From Robiginitomaculum antarcticum DSM 21748 (GTDB lineage Bacteria; Pseudomonadota; Alphaproteobacteria; Caulobacterales; Maricaulaceae): a DNA stretch of 64,000 bases. Below, piece after piece: positions 63,085 to 64,000 of the stretch; the stretch's first letter is position 1, and each line of letters starts with the position of its first letter. The translations under genes were made by a program, and so were the position numbers. The notes under the pieces were generated by a model, which was given only the letters and a program-made list of their open reading frames with translations, was not told where the DNA came from and did not search any database. Location: assembly GCF_000365025.1 (NCBI RefSeq), contig NZ_KB823012.1, positions 434,001 to 498,000 of the forward strand, read 5' to 3'.

Positions 63085-64000
63085 CCGAGTAGCGTTAACG
63101 CCATCATCAATTTTGGTTTGTCGGCGGTAAATCCGCTACGCACCCATAGCGCTTCAAGCGCTTTTAATTTGCGTCCCATAGCCTCGCCGGGCGCTACGCC
63201 TGCCGCTTTGAGATCCTTACCGGAGAGCGGGAATTTCGGCTGTTCCCACGTCTGCGCCAGCTCCGACAAGGCCATCCAGCGCGCTGAGATTAGCGGGTCT
63301 TCTGCCCCTGCGGCGCGCAATCTCGCGCGGTCCATAACAACCTGTTTGCCCGCCGTGTAAATCGCCGCCAGCGCTTTGCGCTGCTCCATGCCCGGGGCAA
63401 GAGCGGTGGCGTCGCCCGCCCATGCGCGCAGGCGCTTGGACTCGACCTTAGACATTTTCATGCGCTTAGTCAGAAGAGCCATCGGCAGAGGCTCGCGCGC
63501 AGACATAGACATCAGGCGCAGATACGGATCCGGGGCAATCGCCTCGCGCGATTCCAGCTTGGTCAGCAGTGATAAGCCTTGCGCATTGCTCGCCTCGGGG
63601 AGAAGCGTTTCCAATATGCCTTGTTGCAACATAATATTCACAGCTCTTGCCGGACGGGGCGCGGATAAAAGCCGTTTGATCTCACTCCAGACGCGCTCTG
63701 CGGAGAGCTTCTTGAGCCCCGGCTTTCCGGCGCGGCAGGCGGCAAGAGCGCGTGAGTCGAATTTGGCCTCAGGCGCATACCAGGCCATGAACCGGAAATA
63801 GCGCAATATGCGCAAATAATCCTCGGCAATGCGCTCAGACGCCTCACCGATAAAGCGAAATGTGCGGGTTTTGATATCGGTTAGACCTTGACCGGTCGGA
63901 TCGAATAATGTGCCGCTTCGGTCCGCGTAGAGCGCATTAATGGTAAAATCCCGGCGTTGCGCGTCCTGCGCCCAATCTTTGGTATAGGCGACAACGGCGC
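63081..64000 (-). CDS. cca: CCA tRNA nucleotidyltransferase / poly(A) polymerase family (partial)
   Basis: The gene runs off the right edge; ~306 codons of its C-terminal part are present. They include QDAQRRDFTINALYADRSGTLFDPTGQG (the RRDFTINAL motif) and RIAEDYLRILRYFRFMAWY (the ERIxxDxLRxLRxxRF motif), which define the class II nucleotidyltransferase head and neck. The enzyme adds CCA to tRNA 3' ends. The C-terminal helical body is present. It is convergent with the GST/DUF1428 operon, with only ~46 bp between stops. Confidence 0.94.
   Translation of the reverse strand, partial: AVVAYTKDWAQDAQRRDFTINALYADRSGTLFDPTGQGLTDIKTRTFRFIGEASERIAEDYLRILRYFRFMAWYAPEAKFDSRALAACRAGKPGLKKLSAERVWSEIKRLLSAPRPARAVNIMLQQGILETLLPEASNAQGLSLLTKLESREAIAPDPYLRLMSMSAREPLPMALLTKRMKMSKVESKRLRAWAGDATALAPGMEQRKALAAIYTAGKQVVMDRARLRAAGAEDPLISARWMALSELAQTWEQPKFPLSGKDLKAAGVAPGEAMGRKLKALEALWVRSGFTADKPKLMMALTLLG

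Noticed and set aside
1-64000. CRISPR arrays, insertion sequences or toxin-antitoxin pairs
   Set aside because: No regularly spaced repeats, no transposase motifs and no small toxin-like gene pairs were found.

Overview
This 64 kb window is chromosomal DNA from an alphaproteobacterium. The evidence is a FixL-FixJ-FixK oxygen-response module next to a complete cbb3 oxidase locus (ccoNOQP-GHIS), a DgcN/DgcA D-glutamate pathway, EgtB/EgtD, a CX14CX2C QueE, three large TonB-dependent receptors, and the MoxR/DUF58/DUF4159 membrane operon common in this class. The mix (many TonB receptors, no flagellar or photosynthesis genes seen) would suit a marine Maricaulales/Hyphomonadales-type bacterium, but that placement is inference. 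No integrase, transposase, phage gene or CRISPR array was found.

Layout. 1-6.3 kb is a small catabolic neighbourhood: a partial acyl-CoA synthetase, a TetR regulator, a TonB receptor, a ferredoxin-reductase-type flavoprotein and a CitE-like lyase. 6.3-17.8 kb is the micro-oxic respiration block: the cbb3 oxidase structural genes, their assembly genes and a small exported protein, then FixK, a degenerate single-domain receiver (FixT-like), FixJ and a heme-PAS FixL on the other strand. Three FNR/FixK-type palindromes lie in front of ccoN, the receiver gene and the small exported protein, so the block reads as one regulated circuit. 18.0-34.7 kb is an accessory metabolic island bounded by two copies of a ~115 bp dispersed repeat. 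It holds DgcN, DgcA, a lipoprotein D-aminoacylase, a TonB receptor, a glutamate-type symporter, a serine hydrolase, two gamma-glutamyltransferases, a LysR regulator and an exported amidohydrolase. Together these suggest scavenging of D-glutamate and gamma-glutamyl or N-acyl-D-amino-acid compounds.

34.7-39.2 kb is an ergothioneine-type operon (egtB-egtD-racemase-like-BCCT transporter). It is followed by a flavodoxin-fold reductase gene interrupted by a single in-frame stop, a tRNA-Ser(GCT), an ABC exporter, a third TonB receptor and the queuosine genes queC-queE. 47-52.5 kb carries small envelope proteins, a two-gene DUF1989/YqcI-YcgG (GntA-like N-oxygenase) unit, a DUF885 lipoprotein, and a 0.7 kb gene-free stretch with hairpins and a palindromic intergenic repeat. 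52.5-59.2 kb is the GC-richer MoxR-DUF58-BatA/DUF4159 operon. 59.3-64 kb has DUF1285, an HxlR regulator divergent from a stress/detoxification-like operon (SRPBCC, VOC, tandem DUF1428, GST) with a DUF1428 gene remnant, and finally a partial CCA-adding enzyme gene.

All calls come from reading the sequence; no database search was possible.
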